Shown here: positions 42,754 through 50,664 of the stretch, in pieces
How positions within the stretch are numbered: position 1 is the first letter of the stretch
How the letters are laid out: every line of letters starts with the position of its first letter
From: Pseudophaeobacter sp.
GTDB lineage: Bacteria > Pseudomonadota > Alphaproteobacteria > Rhodobacterales > Rhodobacteraceae
Length of the DNA stretch: 64,000 bases
Assembly (NCBI GenBank): GCA_027019165.1
Contig: JALUXC010000024.1
Span: forward strand, 62,001 to 126,000
Direction: 5' to 3'
Notes under the pieces: generated by a model
Seen by the model: the letters and a program-made list of their open reading frames with translations, nothing else
What the model was told of the DNA's origin: nothing
Database searches by the model: none
Translations under genes and position numbers: made by a program

Positions 42754-44058
42754 TTACTCAGCAGCGGTGGCTGATGGGTTGTTCGGATGCGTCGTCCAGT
42801 TGGCATACTGATCCGAGACCACCTTGCCGGTGCGCAGATCGATCTGCCCCGCCGGAACTTCTTCCATGGTGATGCAGCCTTCAACCGGGCAGACGTTGAC
42901 GCAAAGGTTACAGGCCACGCATTCCTCATCTTTCACGGTGAATGTGCGGTCCTCGCTCATGGCGATGGCCTGGTGCGAGGTGTCCTCGCAGGCCGCATAG
43001 CAGCGCCCGCATTTGATGCAGTCGTCCTGGCTGATCTTGGCCTTGGCGACGTAGTTGAGATCCAGATACTGCCAGTCGGTCACATTGGGAACCGCCATAC
43101 CGATGAAGTCCTGGGTCGAGGTGTAGCCCTTTTCATCCATCCAGTTGGACAGGCCCGAGATCATCTCTTTCACCACGTTGAAACCATAGGTCATCGCGGC
43201 GGTGCAGACCTGCACATTGCCCGCACCCAGCGCCATGAATTCGGCTGCATCTTTCCAGGTGGTGACACCGCCGATGGCCGAAATCGGCAGACCGTGGGTC
43301 TGCGGATCGCGGGCGATTTCAGCCACCATGTTCATGGCAATCGGCTTCACCGCCGGGCCACAGTATCCGCCATGGGTGCCCTTACCGCCGATGGTGGGCT
43401 CTGGCGCCATATTGTCGAGATCGACCGAAACGATGGAGTTGATGGTGTTGATCAGGCTGACCGCATCGCCGCCACCCGCCTTGGCCGCACGCGCCGGGAA
43501 GCGCACATCGGTGATGTTGGGTGTCAGCTTCACGATCACGGGTTTGGAATAGTATTTCTTGCACCACTCCGTGACCATCTGGATGTATTCGGGCACCTGT
43601 CCTACGGCGGAGCCCATGCCGCGTTCAGCCATGCCGTGCGGGCAGCCAAAGTTCAGCTCGATCCCGTCGGCGCCGGTGGCTTCCACCTTGGGCAGGATCG
43701 CCTTCCAGGCTTCTTCCTCGCAGGGCACCATGATCGACACGATCACGGCGCGATCCGGGTAGTCCTTCTTGACGCGGGTGATTTCCTCAAGGTTGGTCTC
43801 AAGGCTGCGGTCGGTGATTAGCTCAATGTTGTTGAGGCCCAGCAGGCGGCGGTCCGCGCCCCAGATCGCGCCGTAACGCGGCCCGTTGACGTTGACGACG
43901 GGCGGCCCTTCAGAGCCAAGCGTCTTCCAGACCACACCGCCCCAACCGGCCTCAAAGGCGCGGCGCACGTTGTATTCTTTGTCCGTGGGCGGCGCCGACG
44001 CCAGCCAGAACGGGTTCGGAGATTTGATCCCCAGAAATTCAGTTGTCAGATCAGCCAT
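42754..44058 (-). CDS. preA: NAD-dependent dihydropyrimidine dehydrogenase subunit PreA
   Basis: This 434-residue protein has a dihydroorotate dehydrogenase-like FMN barrel (about 1-310; NGPRYGAIWG, ELNFGCPHGM, the active-site region, GGVTTWKDA) and a C-terminal ferredoxin domain with two 4Fe-4S motifs (CIKCGRCYAAC and CVACNLCVNVCP). It reduces uracil or thymine to the dihydro form. It follows preT on the same strand. Confidence 0.96.
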   Translation of the reverse strand: MADLTTEFLGIKSPNPFWLASAPPTDKEYNVRRAFEAGWGGVVWKTLGSEGPPVVNVNGPRYGAIWGADRRLLGLNNIELITDRSLETNLEEITRVKKDYPDRAVIVSIMVPCEEEAWKAILPKVEATGADGIELNFGCPHGMAERGMGSAVGQVPEYIQMVTEWCKKYYSKPVIVKLTPNITDVRFPARAAKAGGGDAVSLINTINSIVSVDLDNMAPEPTIGGKGTHGGYCGPAVKPIAMNMVAEIARDPQTHGLPISAIGGVTTWKDAAEFMALGAGNVQVCTAAMTYGFNVVKEMISGLSNWMDEKGYTSTQDFIGMAVPNVTDWQYLDLNYVAKAKISQDDCIKCGRCYAACEDTSHQAIAMSEDRTFTVKDEECVACNLCVNVCPVEGCITMEEVPAGQIDLRTGKVVSDQYANWTTHPNNPSATAAE

Positions 44059-44113
44059 TTATCTGTTCCTTTTCATGCTCGCCTACTGTCCCAAATTGGG
44101 ACAGCGGGCTGGC

Positions 44114-45448
44114 TTAGCCCATCAGGCTGGAATGAATGTCCATTGCGGCATCGCGGCCCTCGGCCACGGCGGTCACGGTCAGGTCCTCGCCCCCCGAGGC
44201 ACAGTCGCCCCCGGCCCAGACACCAGCAACCGAGGTGCGCCCGGTCTCGGAAACCTTGATCTTGCCGCCCTCGATCTCCAGCCCGTCGGGCTGGCCTTCC
44301 AAGGTTTGACCAATTGCCTTGAAGACCTGATCTGCAGTCAGCCGCACGGTTTCGCCGGTTCCGGCCACGCGACCGTCCTTGATCTCGGTATACTCCAACT
44401 CGATCTCGGCTGCGGCGCCATTGCCGTGGATCGCCTTGGGCATCACGTTGAACATCAGCTTGACGCCTTTGGAGGCCGCCAGATCCTGCTCGAACCGGCT
44501 GGCGCCCATGGCCTCGCGACCACGGCGATAGGCGATGGTGACATTCTCAGCGCCAAGCAGCTTGGATTGCACTGCTGCATCCACTGCGGTCATACCGCCG
44601 CCGATCACGACAACGTTGCGCCCAACGGGCAGCGCGGTCAGATCCTCGGCCTGGCGCAGGTCGGCGATGAAGTCCACCGCATCACGCACGCCGTCCTTGT
44701 CTTCACCTTCGCTGCGCAGCGCGTTGACACCGCCCAGACCGATGGACAGGAAGACCGCATCAAACGCGCCGTTCAGTGCATCAAGCGACAGCTCAGCCCC
44801 GAGCTTCTTGCCGTACTCCATTGAAATGCCACCGATTTGCAGCAGCCACTCAACTTCGCGCGCGGCAAAATCATTGGTGGATTTGTAGGCGGCAATGCCA
44901 AATTCGTTGAGACCGCCAGCCTTTTCCTTACTGTCGAAAACCACAACATCGTGACCCAGCATCGCCAGACGGTGCGCTGCGGACAGGCCTGCGGGACCGG
45001 CGCCCACAACAGCCACGCGCTTGCCTGTGCCTTCGGCGCGGGTGAAGGGGTGAACGCCCTTGGCCATCAGCGTATCGGTCGCATAGCGCTGCAAACGGCC
45101 AATCTCGACCGGCTTACCTTCTGCGGTTTCGCGCACGCAAACCTCTTCGCACAGGGTCTCGGTCGGGCAGACGCGAGCGCACATGCCACCCAGGATGTTC
45201 TGCTCAAGGATCGTCTTGGCTGCCGACACCGGGTGCCCCGCCTGAATCTCGCGGATGAACTGCGGGATGTCGATCGAGGTCGGACAGGCCGTCATGCACG
45301 GCGCATCATAGCAGAAGTAGCAACGATCTGCGGCCACAGCGGCCTCATGCTGATCGTAAGGGGCATGCAGATCCCCGAAATTCTCGGCGATCTCGGGGGC
45401 GGACAAACGTCCCGCCTGGATGCCGGATGCCTGATGGCTGGTCGCCAT
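44114..45448 (-). CDS. preT: NAD-dependent dihydropyrimidine dehydrogenase subunit PreT
   Basis: This 444-residue GltD-like flavoprotein has an N-terminal cysteine-rich Fe-S region (CYFCYDAPCMTACPTSI and GGMCARVCPTETLC) and two dinucleotide motifs for FAD (GAGPAGLSAAHRLA) and NAD (VIGGGMTAVDAAVQ). It passes electrons from NADH to PreA. It is the first gene of preTA. An imperfect RutR-type site lies 56 bp upstream. Confidence 0.95.
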   Translation of the reverse strand: MATSHQASGIQAGRLSAPEIAENFGDLHAPYDQHEAAVAADRCYFCYDAPCMTACPTSIDIPQFIREIQAGHPVSAAKTILEQNILGGMCARVCPTETLCEEVCVRETAEGKPVEIGRLQRYATDTLMAKGVHPFTRAEGTGKRVAVVGAGPAGLSAAHRLAMLGHDVVVFDSKEKAGGLNEFGIAAYKSTNDFAAREVEWLLQIGGISMEYGKKLGAELSLDALNGAFDAVFLSIGLGGVNALRSEGEDKDGVRDAVDFIADLRQAEDLTALPVGRNVVVIGGGMTAVDAAVQSKLLGAENVTIAYRRGREAMGASRFEQDLAASKGVKLMFNVMPKAIHGNGAAAEIELEYTEIKDGRVAGTGETVRLTADQVFKAIGQTLEGQPDGLEIEGGKIKVSETGRTSVAGVWAGGDCASGGEDLTVTAVAEGRDAAMDIHSSLMG

Positions 45449-45503
45449 TGGGTGTCTCCCTGACTGTTCTTTTTCTGCGACTCAGACTGCCACAGATTGT
45501 TTT

Positions 45504-45519
45504 TTTATCAACTGGTAAA
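45504..45519. promoter_or_regulatory. Degenerate RutR-type operator upstream of preT
   Basis: TTTATCAACTGGTAAA shares 11 of 14 consensus positions with TTGACCA-N2-TGGTCAA and is centred about 63 bp before the preT ATG. It lies in an AT-rich promoter-like stretch. Confidence 0.6.
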
Positions 45520-45533
45520 ATTTTTGGATCGAC

Positions 45534-45566
45534 AAAAAAAATCGGCCACCCCAAAGGAACGGCCGA
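45534..45566 (-). terminator. Intrinsic terminator of the cupin gene
   Basis: Stem TCGGCC/GGCCGA with a 13-base loop has a long T8 tract on the minus strand. It lies just past the cupin stop and upstream of the preT promoter. Confidence 0.8.
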
Positions 45567-45600
45567 CAAAACTCTGTTTTTCCAGCAGAATGCCGGACGC

Positions 45601-46239
45601 CTAGAAATTCAGCATTTCGGTAAGGTGCCCAATTTTCATCCAGATGCGCGCGCCATCGGGGCCAGCTTTTGCCTCAAAATGAGCCCCAGGAGGCAGGCGC
45701 AACCAATCCCAGCGGGAAAAGTCCTCGCCCTCTTCGAAAAACCCACCTTCCAGAACAAAGATCTCAGCGCCGCCCTCAGCCTCGAATGAAACGTTTTCGC
45801 CTGGCGCCCATGTCACCAGGCGCACGTCTTCGCGCGCGTCCCGAAACAGGGGCAGCCCGGCATGCCCATTTGTGTCTATTTTCACGGTTTGACGATCAGC
45901 CGGGTCGAACTGATGCAGTTTCACAAGGATCGTCGCGCCGTCCTGCGCCGCTGGCGTGTGGCTGGAGGTCGGCGGGTTGCGCACGTAGGAGCCGACAGGG
46001 AAATCGCCATCCTCATCCTGAAAGACGCCATCCAGAACGATGTATTCCTCTCCGCCATCGTGGGTGTGCGCCTTGAAAGCAGACCCCGCCGCGAAACGTA
46101 CGATTGTCGTCGCGCGAGCGACCTCCTCTCCGATCCGGTCCAGCATCTTGCGCTCCACCCCGGCGGCGGGGCTGGGCACCCAGGGGGTGTCGTCAAAATG
46201 CACAGCGGCACGTTTGGTGAAATCAGCATTGATCCGCAT
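45601..46239 (-). CDS. Double cupin (ChrR-like) protein
   Basis: This 212-residue protein has two cupin modules. The first has the metal-site-like FKAHTHDGGEEYIVLDG and GSYVRNPPTSSHTP. The second module (EGGAEIFVLEGGFFEEG) has lost the histidines. It lacks the zinc N-terminal domain of anti-sigma factor ChrR and has only the cupin part. It is probably a small-molecule sensor or enzyme with a divalent metal. It is monocistronic. Confidence 0.8.
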   Translation of the reverse strand: MRINADFTKRAAVHFDDTPWVPSPAAGVERKMLDRIGEEVARATTIVRFAAGSAFKAHTHDGGEEYIVLDGVFQDEDGDFPVGSYVRNPPTSSHTPAAQDGATILVKLHQFDPADRQTVKIDTNGHAGLPLFRDAREDVRLVTWAPGENVSFEAEGGAEIFVLEGGFFEEGEDFSRWDWLRLPPGAHFEAKAGPDGARIWMKIGHLTEMLNF

Positions 46240-46337
46240 GAGTGGCCCTCCATCTGATAGGTTCAGACATGGGGCACCCAGTTCAGATTTCCAACCGCTT
46301 TCACCAGGTAGTGTGCGGAAACACCTATTCCATTAGA

Positions 46338-46733
46338 TTACTTGGGAAGAACCGCAGTGGCTTCGATCTCGACCTTGGCCTCATCCTCGACCAATGCAGA
46401 CACAACAACCATGGTCATTGCGGGGAAATGATAGCCCATGACATCGCGGTAGGCCTTACCCACCTCAGCCTGATGGGCAAGGTATTCGGCCTTGTCGGTC
46501 ACATACCAGGTGAGACGCGTGATATCGCTCGCCTGCCCTCCAGCCGCCTGGACCACATCCAGAATGTTACGCAGAGCCTGGCTCATCTGACCGATAAAGT
46601 CATGCACCTCGAAAACCTGATCTGCCGTCCAGCCGATCTGACCACCGACAAAAAGCAGCTTGCCTTCGGCGACCATGCCATTGGCATAGCCCTTGGCCGG
46701 CTTCCAGCCTTCGGGATGCACGTTGATTGCTGG
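46338..46733 (-). CDS. RidA-family protein (YjgF/YER057c/UK114)
   Basis: From ATG 46733 (SD GGAGACAAACC) the protein has 131 residues with RidA-type segments (NVHPEGWKPAKGYANGMVA, GQIGWTADQVFEVHD, RLTWYVTDKAEYL and VVSALVEDEAKVEIEATAVL). The usual substrate-binding Arg near position 105 is not obvious (the site reads FPAMTMVVV), so it may belong to a non-archetypal Rid subfamily. Canonical RidA removes reactive enamines. Length is normal. The 46766 start in the track is upstream of the SD. Confidence 0.88.
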   Translation of the reverse strand, partial: PAINVHPEGWKPAKGYANGMVAEGKLLFVGGQIGWTADQVFEVHDFIGQMSQALRNILDVVQAAGGQASDITRLTWYVTDKAEYLAHQAEVGKAYRDVMGYHFPAMTMVVVSALVEDEAKVEIEATAVLPK

Positions 46734-46874
46734 CATGGTTTGTCTCCTTATCCGGTCGGAATGCACCTGTTGAGGTCAATATTCAATACGGCGATAAATA
46801 CTTCAAGCTTAAAATTTCATACATAAAGATTTAAGCCTTCACCCGATGCACCTCTCCCCGGCACAAACCGCATC

Positions 46875-46914
46875 AAAAAACGCCGCATCCCGGCCTTGGG
46901 AAACGGCGCTTTTC
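46875..46914 (-). terminator. Intrinsic terminator after the GapR-like gene
   Basis: On the minus strand AAAAGCGCCG pairs with CGGCGTTTTT (one wobble), enclosing an inner CCC/GGG hairpin, and T6 follows. It is placed 27 bp after the DUF2312 stop. Confidence 0.7.
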
Positions 46915-46940
46915 CTTCAACAGGGGCGGCCAGTGGCAGC

Positions 46941-47204
46941 TCACATGCCAAGCGCTTCCTTGTACATGTCCAGAACCGCCTCTTCCTCGGCGATGTCGTC
47001 TTTGTCGCGCTTGCGCAGTGCAATCACCTTGCGCATGACCTTGGTGTCATAGCCGCGGGCTTTGGCCTCAGCCATCACCTCTTTCTGTTGGTCGGCGATG
47101 TCTTTCTTCTCGGCGTCCAGACGTTCGAACCGCTCAATGAACTGGCGCAGCTCTCCGGCGGTCACACGGTAGTTTTCGCTTTTTTCGTCTTCGGTCAGAT
47201 CCAT
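46941..47204 (-). CDS. GapR-type DNA-binding protein (DUF2312)
   Basis: This 87-residue protein is mostly helical. It begins MDLTEDEKSENYRVTAGELRQF and contains the family core RFERLDAEKKDIADQQKEVM and KARGYDTKVMRKVIALRKRD. GapR in Caulobacter is a nucleoid-associated protein that binds overtwisted DNA. The ATG at 47204 is preferred, as the conserved region begins here. It is monocistronic, with a terminator downstream. Confidence 0.9.
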   Translation of the reverse strand: MDLTEDEKSENYRVTAGELRQFIERFERLDAEKKDIADQQKEVMAEAKARGYDTKVMRKVIALRKRDKDDIAEEEAVLDMYKEALGM

Positions 47205-47397
47205 TTCCGGCTCCGTCAGCAAGGCATGTCAAAACAGTCGATGAAAGGGGATAGCGGTCCCGTCAGATCACTGCAAGCCGGGAAAGCGAAGCGCCGGTCG
47301 AAAGGCGTTCATTTGCGCATGGCCAACCGGCGGCGCCCCCTTGCATCCTTGAGAACGATCCTTTAGGCGCAGCGACAGTCAACAGCGGGAGACCGGC

Positions 47398-47616
47398 ATG
47401 TTCGAAATCCTTGTCTGGGTCGGTGCGACCCTTTCCGTTGCCGGACTTCTTGGGCTGGTCTGGTGCATACTGCGCGTCGCAAAGGCGCGTCGCCAGAAGC
47501 TGGACGACGACGCGCTGCGGGCGGTGGTGCAGTCGGTATTGCCCTACAATCTGGGGGCTCTGTTTCTCTCTGTGATCGGGCTGATGCTGGTGATGGTCGG
47601 CATCTTTTTGTCCTGA
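47398..47616 (+). CDS. Hypothetical two-helix membrane protein
   Basis: This 72-residue protein has helix 1 at about 4-26 (ILVWVGATLSVAGLLGLVWCI), a basic then acidic loop (RRQKLDDDALR), and helix 2 at about 48-71. GGGAGA lies eight bases before the ATG. I recognise no domain. The loop and size fit small inner-membrane proteins of Rhodobacteraceae with no known role. Confidence 0.72.
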   Translation: MFEILVWVGATLSVAGLLGLVWCILRVAKARRQKLDDDALRAVVQSVLPYNLGALFLSVIGLMLVMVGIFLS

Positions 47617-47705
47617 CCCTGTCAGTCGTACCCTGACCCTGAACAAAATCGCCTAAGCCGAAATAGCGTGGCCACGCCGCGCGGCCACGCGCAAAAGGCT
47701 TTTCC

Positions 47706-47921
47706 TCAGACTGGCATATTGTCGAACCGGTCCTCGGTCGTTTCTTCGACCATTGCATATTCCATTCTGCGGAGCTGTGCGGAAATCACCGCGCCGTTGC
47801 GGCGCAGGCGTGACATGATCGACAGGAATTCATCGATGCGCTTTGCCCGCGTTGCTCCAGAAGCGCCGCGAATTTCTTTTTCCAGCCGCAACGCCATTTC
47901 CGTAAGGTTCGTACTCGTCAT
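47706..47921 (-). CDS. Hypothetical small helical protein
   Basis: This 71-residue protein starts at ATG 47921 after AAGGGAGGAGTGAGA, clearly better than the 47993 start in the track. It is helical with basic patches (LRLEKEIRGASGATRAKRIDEFL, MSRLRRNGAVISAQLRRMEYAM) and ends in an acidic tail. No known domain. A DNA- or RNA-associated role would be speculation. Confidence 0.68.
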   Translation of the reverse strand: MTSTNLTEMALRLEKEIRGASGATRAKRIDEFLSIMSRLRRNGAVISAQLRRMEYAMVEETTEDRFDNMPV

Positions 47922-48187
47922 TCTCACTCCTCCCTTGAGCGAGACCAGTCTGCCAAGGAAATGAAACAGAAATAAAGCGCTTGCCAAAGCCAAGCCGCCA
48001 GATGTGCGTATTGAGGACGTTTTTTCCGAAGCTTTTGCTTAACACGCAGGCAAAATCCTCTGCCGCTGGGCAGATTTAGGGCCTGCACACAGCAGTCCAC
48101 CTGCTAGTCTTCGAAGGCCGCTTTGCCCAGTTTGCACAAAAATCAACAAGACTGCCGCGACAAGGGTTGAAACACATTCAGCTTTTA

Positions 48188-48195
48188 ACATATGT
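48188..48195. promoter_or_regulatory. ACATATGT palindrome in the sulfur operon promoter
   Basis: A perfect 8-bp AT-rich palindrome (with a TA flank on the right) lies 28 bp upstream of the persulfide dioxygenase ATG. The position suits a repressor site. No ArsR-type regulator gene is seen nearby. Confidence 0.3.
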
Positions 48196-48223
48196 ATAGA
48201 GAAACCCAAGGGAGTGTCCCAAC

Positions 48224-49087
48224 ATGAATCCAATCGTCAAAGCCTTCTTCGACGAAGCCACGAACACCGTTTCCTATGTTGTCCGCGATCCAAACGGCAG
48301 CGCCTGCGCCATTATCGATTCGGTTCTGGATTTTGATCACGCATCTGGCCGGACCGACACCAGTTCTGCCGATGAAATCATCGCCTGGGTCGAATCCGAG
48401 GGGCTCAAGACCGAATGGATTCTTGAAAGCCACGTTCATGCAGACCACCTGTCAGCGGCGCCCTATCTGCAAGAGCGTCTGGGCGGCAAGATCGGCATCG
48501 GCGAGAACATCACCATTGTTCAGGATACCTTTGGAAAGGTCTTTAACGAAGGTACCGAATTCCAGCGCGATGGTAGCCAGTTCGACCAACTGTTCAAGGA
48601 AGGTGACCGCTTCATGATCGGCCAGTTGCGCGGCGAGGTGCTGCATACGCCCGGCCATACGCCTGCCTGCCTGACCTACGTGATTGGCGACGCGGCCTTT
48701 GTGGGCGACACGTTGTTCATGCCCGATTTCGGCACCGCGCGCTGCGACTTTCCCGGCGGCTCCTCCGAAACGCTGTTCCAGTCGATCCAGAAGATCCTCG
48801 CCTTGCCGGATGATACCCGCATCTTTGTCGGCCACGATTACAAGGCGCCCGGCCGCGACGAATACGCCTGGGAGACCACTGTCGGAGAGCAGAAAGCCCT
48901 GAACATCCACATCGGCCAGGGCAAAAGCATCGAAGAGTTCGTCTCCATGCGCGATGCGCGCGATGCAACGCTCGGCATGCCACGTCTGATCCTGCCGTCG
49001 CTGCAGGTCAACATGCGCGCTGGCCAGATGCCTGAACCGGATGAAAAAGGGGACGTCTTCCTCAAGATCCCGGTCAACAAGATCTAG
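48224..49087 (+). CDS. Persulfide dioxygenase-like metallo-beta-lactamase (Blh type)
   Basis: This 287-residue metallo-beta-lactamase fold protein has the metal motif ESHVHADHLSAA, the HTPGHTPACLTY histidine, FVGDTLFMPDFGTARCDFPGG and GHDYKAPGRD. ETHE1/Blh enzymes oxidise persulfides (GSSH) to sulfite with Fe(II). It starts at ATG 48224 after AGGGAGTGTCCCAAC. It heads an operon with YeeE/YedE transporters and a DUF442 protein, the same gene set as bigR/blh clusters that detoxify sulfide. Confidence 0.9.
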   Translation: MNPIVKAFFDEATNTVSYVVRDPNGSACAIIDSVLDFDHASGRTDTSSADEIIAWVESEGLKTEWILESHVHADHLSAAPYLQERLGGKIGIGENITIVQDTFGKVFNEGTEFQRDGSQFDQLFKEGDRFMIGQLRGEVLHTPGHTPACLTYVIGDAAFVGDTLFMPDFGTARCDFPGGSSETLFQSIQKILALPDDTRIFVGHDYKAPGRDEYAWETTVGEQKALNIHIGQGKSIEEFVSMRDARDATLGMPRLILPSLQVNMRAGQMPEPDEKGDVFLKIPVNKI

Positions 49088-49193
49088 TCACAAAAGCAAT
49101 GCGCTCATTGGGGTGGGCGCCGTGCATTGAAATCAGACCCGGCGCCGCCAGCACGTAGAAAAAGCGGCGCCCCGTATCAAGGAAACGCGAAAC

Positions 49194-49622
49194 ATGGAAA
49201 CAGACTGGATCTGGGGCCTCGTTGGGGGCGCAACAATCGGCCTTGGCGGTGCCGTCTACCTTTTGGGAAATGGTCGCGTCATGGGGGCAAGCGGCATTTT
49301 TGGAGGCCTGATCGATGGCAGCGGCTGGAACAGCCTTTGGGAACGGGTTGCCTTTCTGGTTGGCGTCATCGTAACGCCACTGATCCTCTGGCCGATCTAC
49401 AATGTCGAGATTGACACTCATATGACCACCAACGTTTGGGTGATCATCGCAGCGGGCCTCTTGGTCGGCGTCGGCACCCGGATCGCCAATGGGTGCACAT
49501 CGGGTCACGGCGTCTGCGGCATCTCACGCTTTTCCCTGCGCGGCATCGTCGCCACCGTCTTTTACATCCTGGCCGGTGGCCTGACGCTTGCCATTTTCCG
49601 TCATGTTCTGGGGCTGATCTGA
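49194..49622 (+). CDS. YeeE/YedE family sulfur transporter subunit A
   Basis: This 142-residue membrane protein has about four helices and the YeeE/YedE motif RIANGCTSGHGVCGISRFS, whose cysteines match those that relay sulfur species. It opens with GLVGGATIGLGGAVYLLGNGRVMG. It probably forms a half-channel with the next gene product for thiosulfate-like sulfur compounds. It ends in ATGA overlap with subunit B. Confidence 0.88.
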   Translation: METDWIWGLVGGATIGLGGAVYLLGNGRVMGASGIFGGLIDGSGWNSLWERVAFLVGVIVTPLILWPIYNVEIDTHMTTNVWVIIAAGLLVGVGTRIANGCTSGHGVCGISRFSLRGIVATVFYILAGGLTLAIFRHVLGLI

Positions 49623-50050
49623 TGCGTCTTATCCTTTCTCTTATCGCGGGCAGCCTCTTTGGCGGCGGATTGTTCATCTCTGGCATGACCGACACAACCA
49701 AGGTGCAGGGCTGGCTTGATGTCTTTGGCAACTGGGACCCGACTCTGGCCTTTGTGATGGGCGGTGCGGTCATTCCCATGTTCTTTGCCTGGCGCCTGAC
49801 CCGAGGTCGTCAGCCTTTGGTCGGCGGTGAATTCCCCACCACACGCCCGGAACTTGACCACCGGCTAGTAACGGGGTCGGTCCTGTTCGGCATGGGCTGG
49901 GGGCTGGCAGGTCTGTGCCCGGGGCCGGCTCTTGCCTCCCTCACCTACAATGGTTGGGCAGGCGTTCTGTTTCTGGCTGCCATGTCAGCCGGCATGTTGA
50001 TTTCCGCCCCGGTTGGCACACAACTGGACCGCCTCGCAGCAAAGGCGTAA
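49622..50050 (+). CDS. YeeE/YedE family sulfur transporter subunit B (DUF6691-like)
   Basis: This 142-residue membrane protein has ATG 49622 overlapping the previous stop. Motifs seen: GSLFGGGLFISGMTD, GNWDPTLAFVMGGAV and GMGWGLAGLCPGPALASL with the single conserved Cys. It has four hydrophobic stretches. It forms the second half of the two-piece transporter. The track's longer ORF (49436) is out of frame with real coding before 49622. Confidence 0.87.
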   Translation: MRLILSLIAGSLFGGGLFISGMTDTTKVQGWLDVFGNWDPTLAFVMGGAVIPMFFAWRLTRGRQPLVGGEFPTTRPELDHRLVTGSVLFGMGWGLAGLCPGPALASLTYNGWAGVLFLAAMSAGMLISAPVGTQLDRLAAKA

Positions 50051-50059
50051 AGGACTGCC

Positions 50060-50485
50060 ATGCAAGCTCGTGACATTACCCCCCGCTACGCCGTCTCGCC
50101 GCAGATTTCGGTCGAAGACATTCCCGCAATCGCAGAGGCCGGTTTCAAGCTGGTGATCTGCAACCGCCCCGACGAGGAAGTGCCGCCCAGCCACCAGGCT
50201 GCGGCCATCCGTGAGGCCGCCGAAGCCGCAGGGCTGCAATTCGAGCAGTTGCCGCTGACGCATCAGACCATGACGCCAGAAAACGTCGCCCGGCAGCGTG
50301 CGCTGTATGAGGGTGCGGACGGGCAGGTTCTGGCCTATTGCGCCTCTGGCACCCGCTCATCCGTTGTTTGGGCCTTGGGCCAGGCCAAGGATCTGGGTGC
50401 TGACGAGGTCCTCGCGAAGACGGCTGCTGCAGGCTATGCGCTCGACGGGCTGCGCCCCGCGCTTGAGGCTGCGGCCAATCCTTAA
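50060..50485 (+). CDS. DUF442 / TIGR01244 sulfur transferase
   Basis: This 141-residue protein of the phosphatase/rhodanese-like superfamily has the active loop AYCASGTRSS with the catalytic Cys and Arg. Its opening (YAVSPQISVEDIPAIAEAGFKLVIC) fits the DUF442 domain often fused to Blh-type dioxygenase. Here it is a separate gene in the same operon. It probably moves sulfane sulfur. It ends 50 bp before a strong terminator. Confidence 0.88.
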   Translation: MQARDITPRYAVSPQISVEDIPAIAEAGFKLVICNRPDEEVPPSHQAAAIREAAEAAGLQFEQLPLTHQTMTPENVARQRALYEGADGQVLAYCASGTRSSVVWALGQAKDLGADEVLAKTAAAGYALDGLRPALEAAANP

Positions 50486-50534
50486 AACGCTTTTCCACCG
50501 ATACTTTTGAATTCCAACCACCACTCACAAAACC

Positions 50535-50569
50535 AAAGACCCCGGCCTTTCTGTCCGGGGTCTTTTTTT
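50535..50569 (+). terminator. Strong terminator of the sulfur operon
   Basis: An 11-bp perfect stem AAAGACCCCGG/CCGGGGTCTTT with a 9-base loop continues into a run of seven T. Confidence 0.95.
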
Positions 50570-50664
50570 GTGTAGCCATCAAGAAATGTCGGAAAAGCAA
50601 TGTTGGGGTTGTTGGGTGCTTTGACCATCTAGCCAAAGCATGCAGCGCAGACTTGCGCGCCCAA

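Noticed and set aside
50618-50639. RutR-like palindrome GCTTTGACCATCTAGCCAAAGC
   Set aside because: One half matches the RutR site, but it lies after gene ends on both strands and has no promoter to control. It is probably chance.
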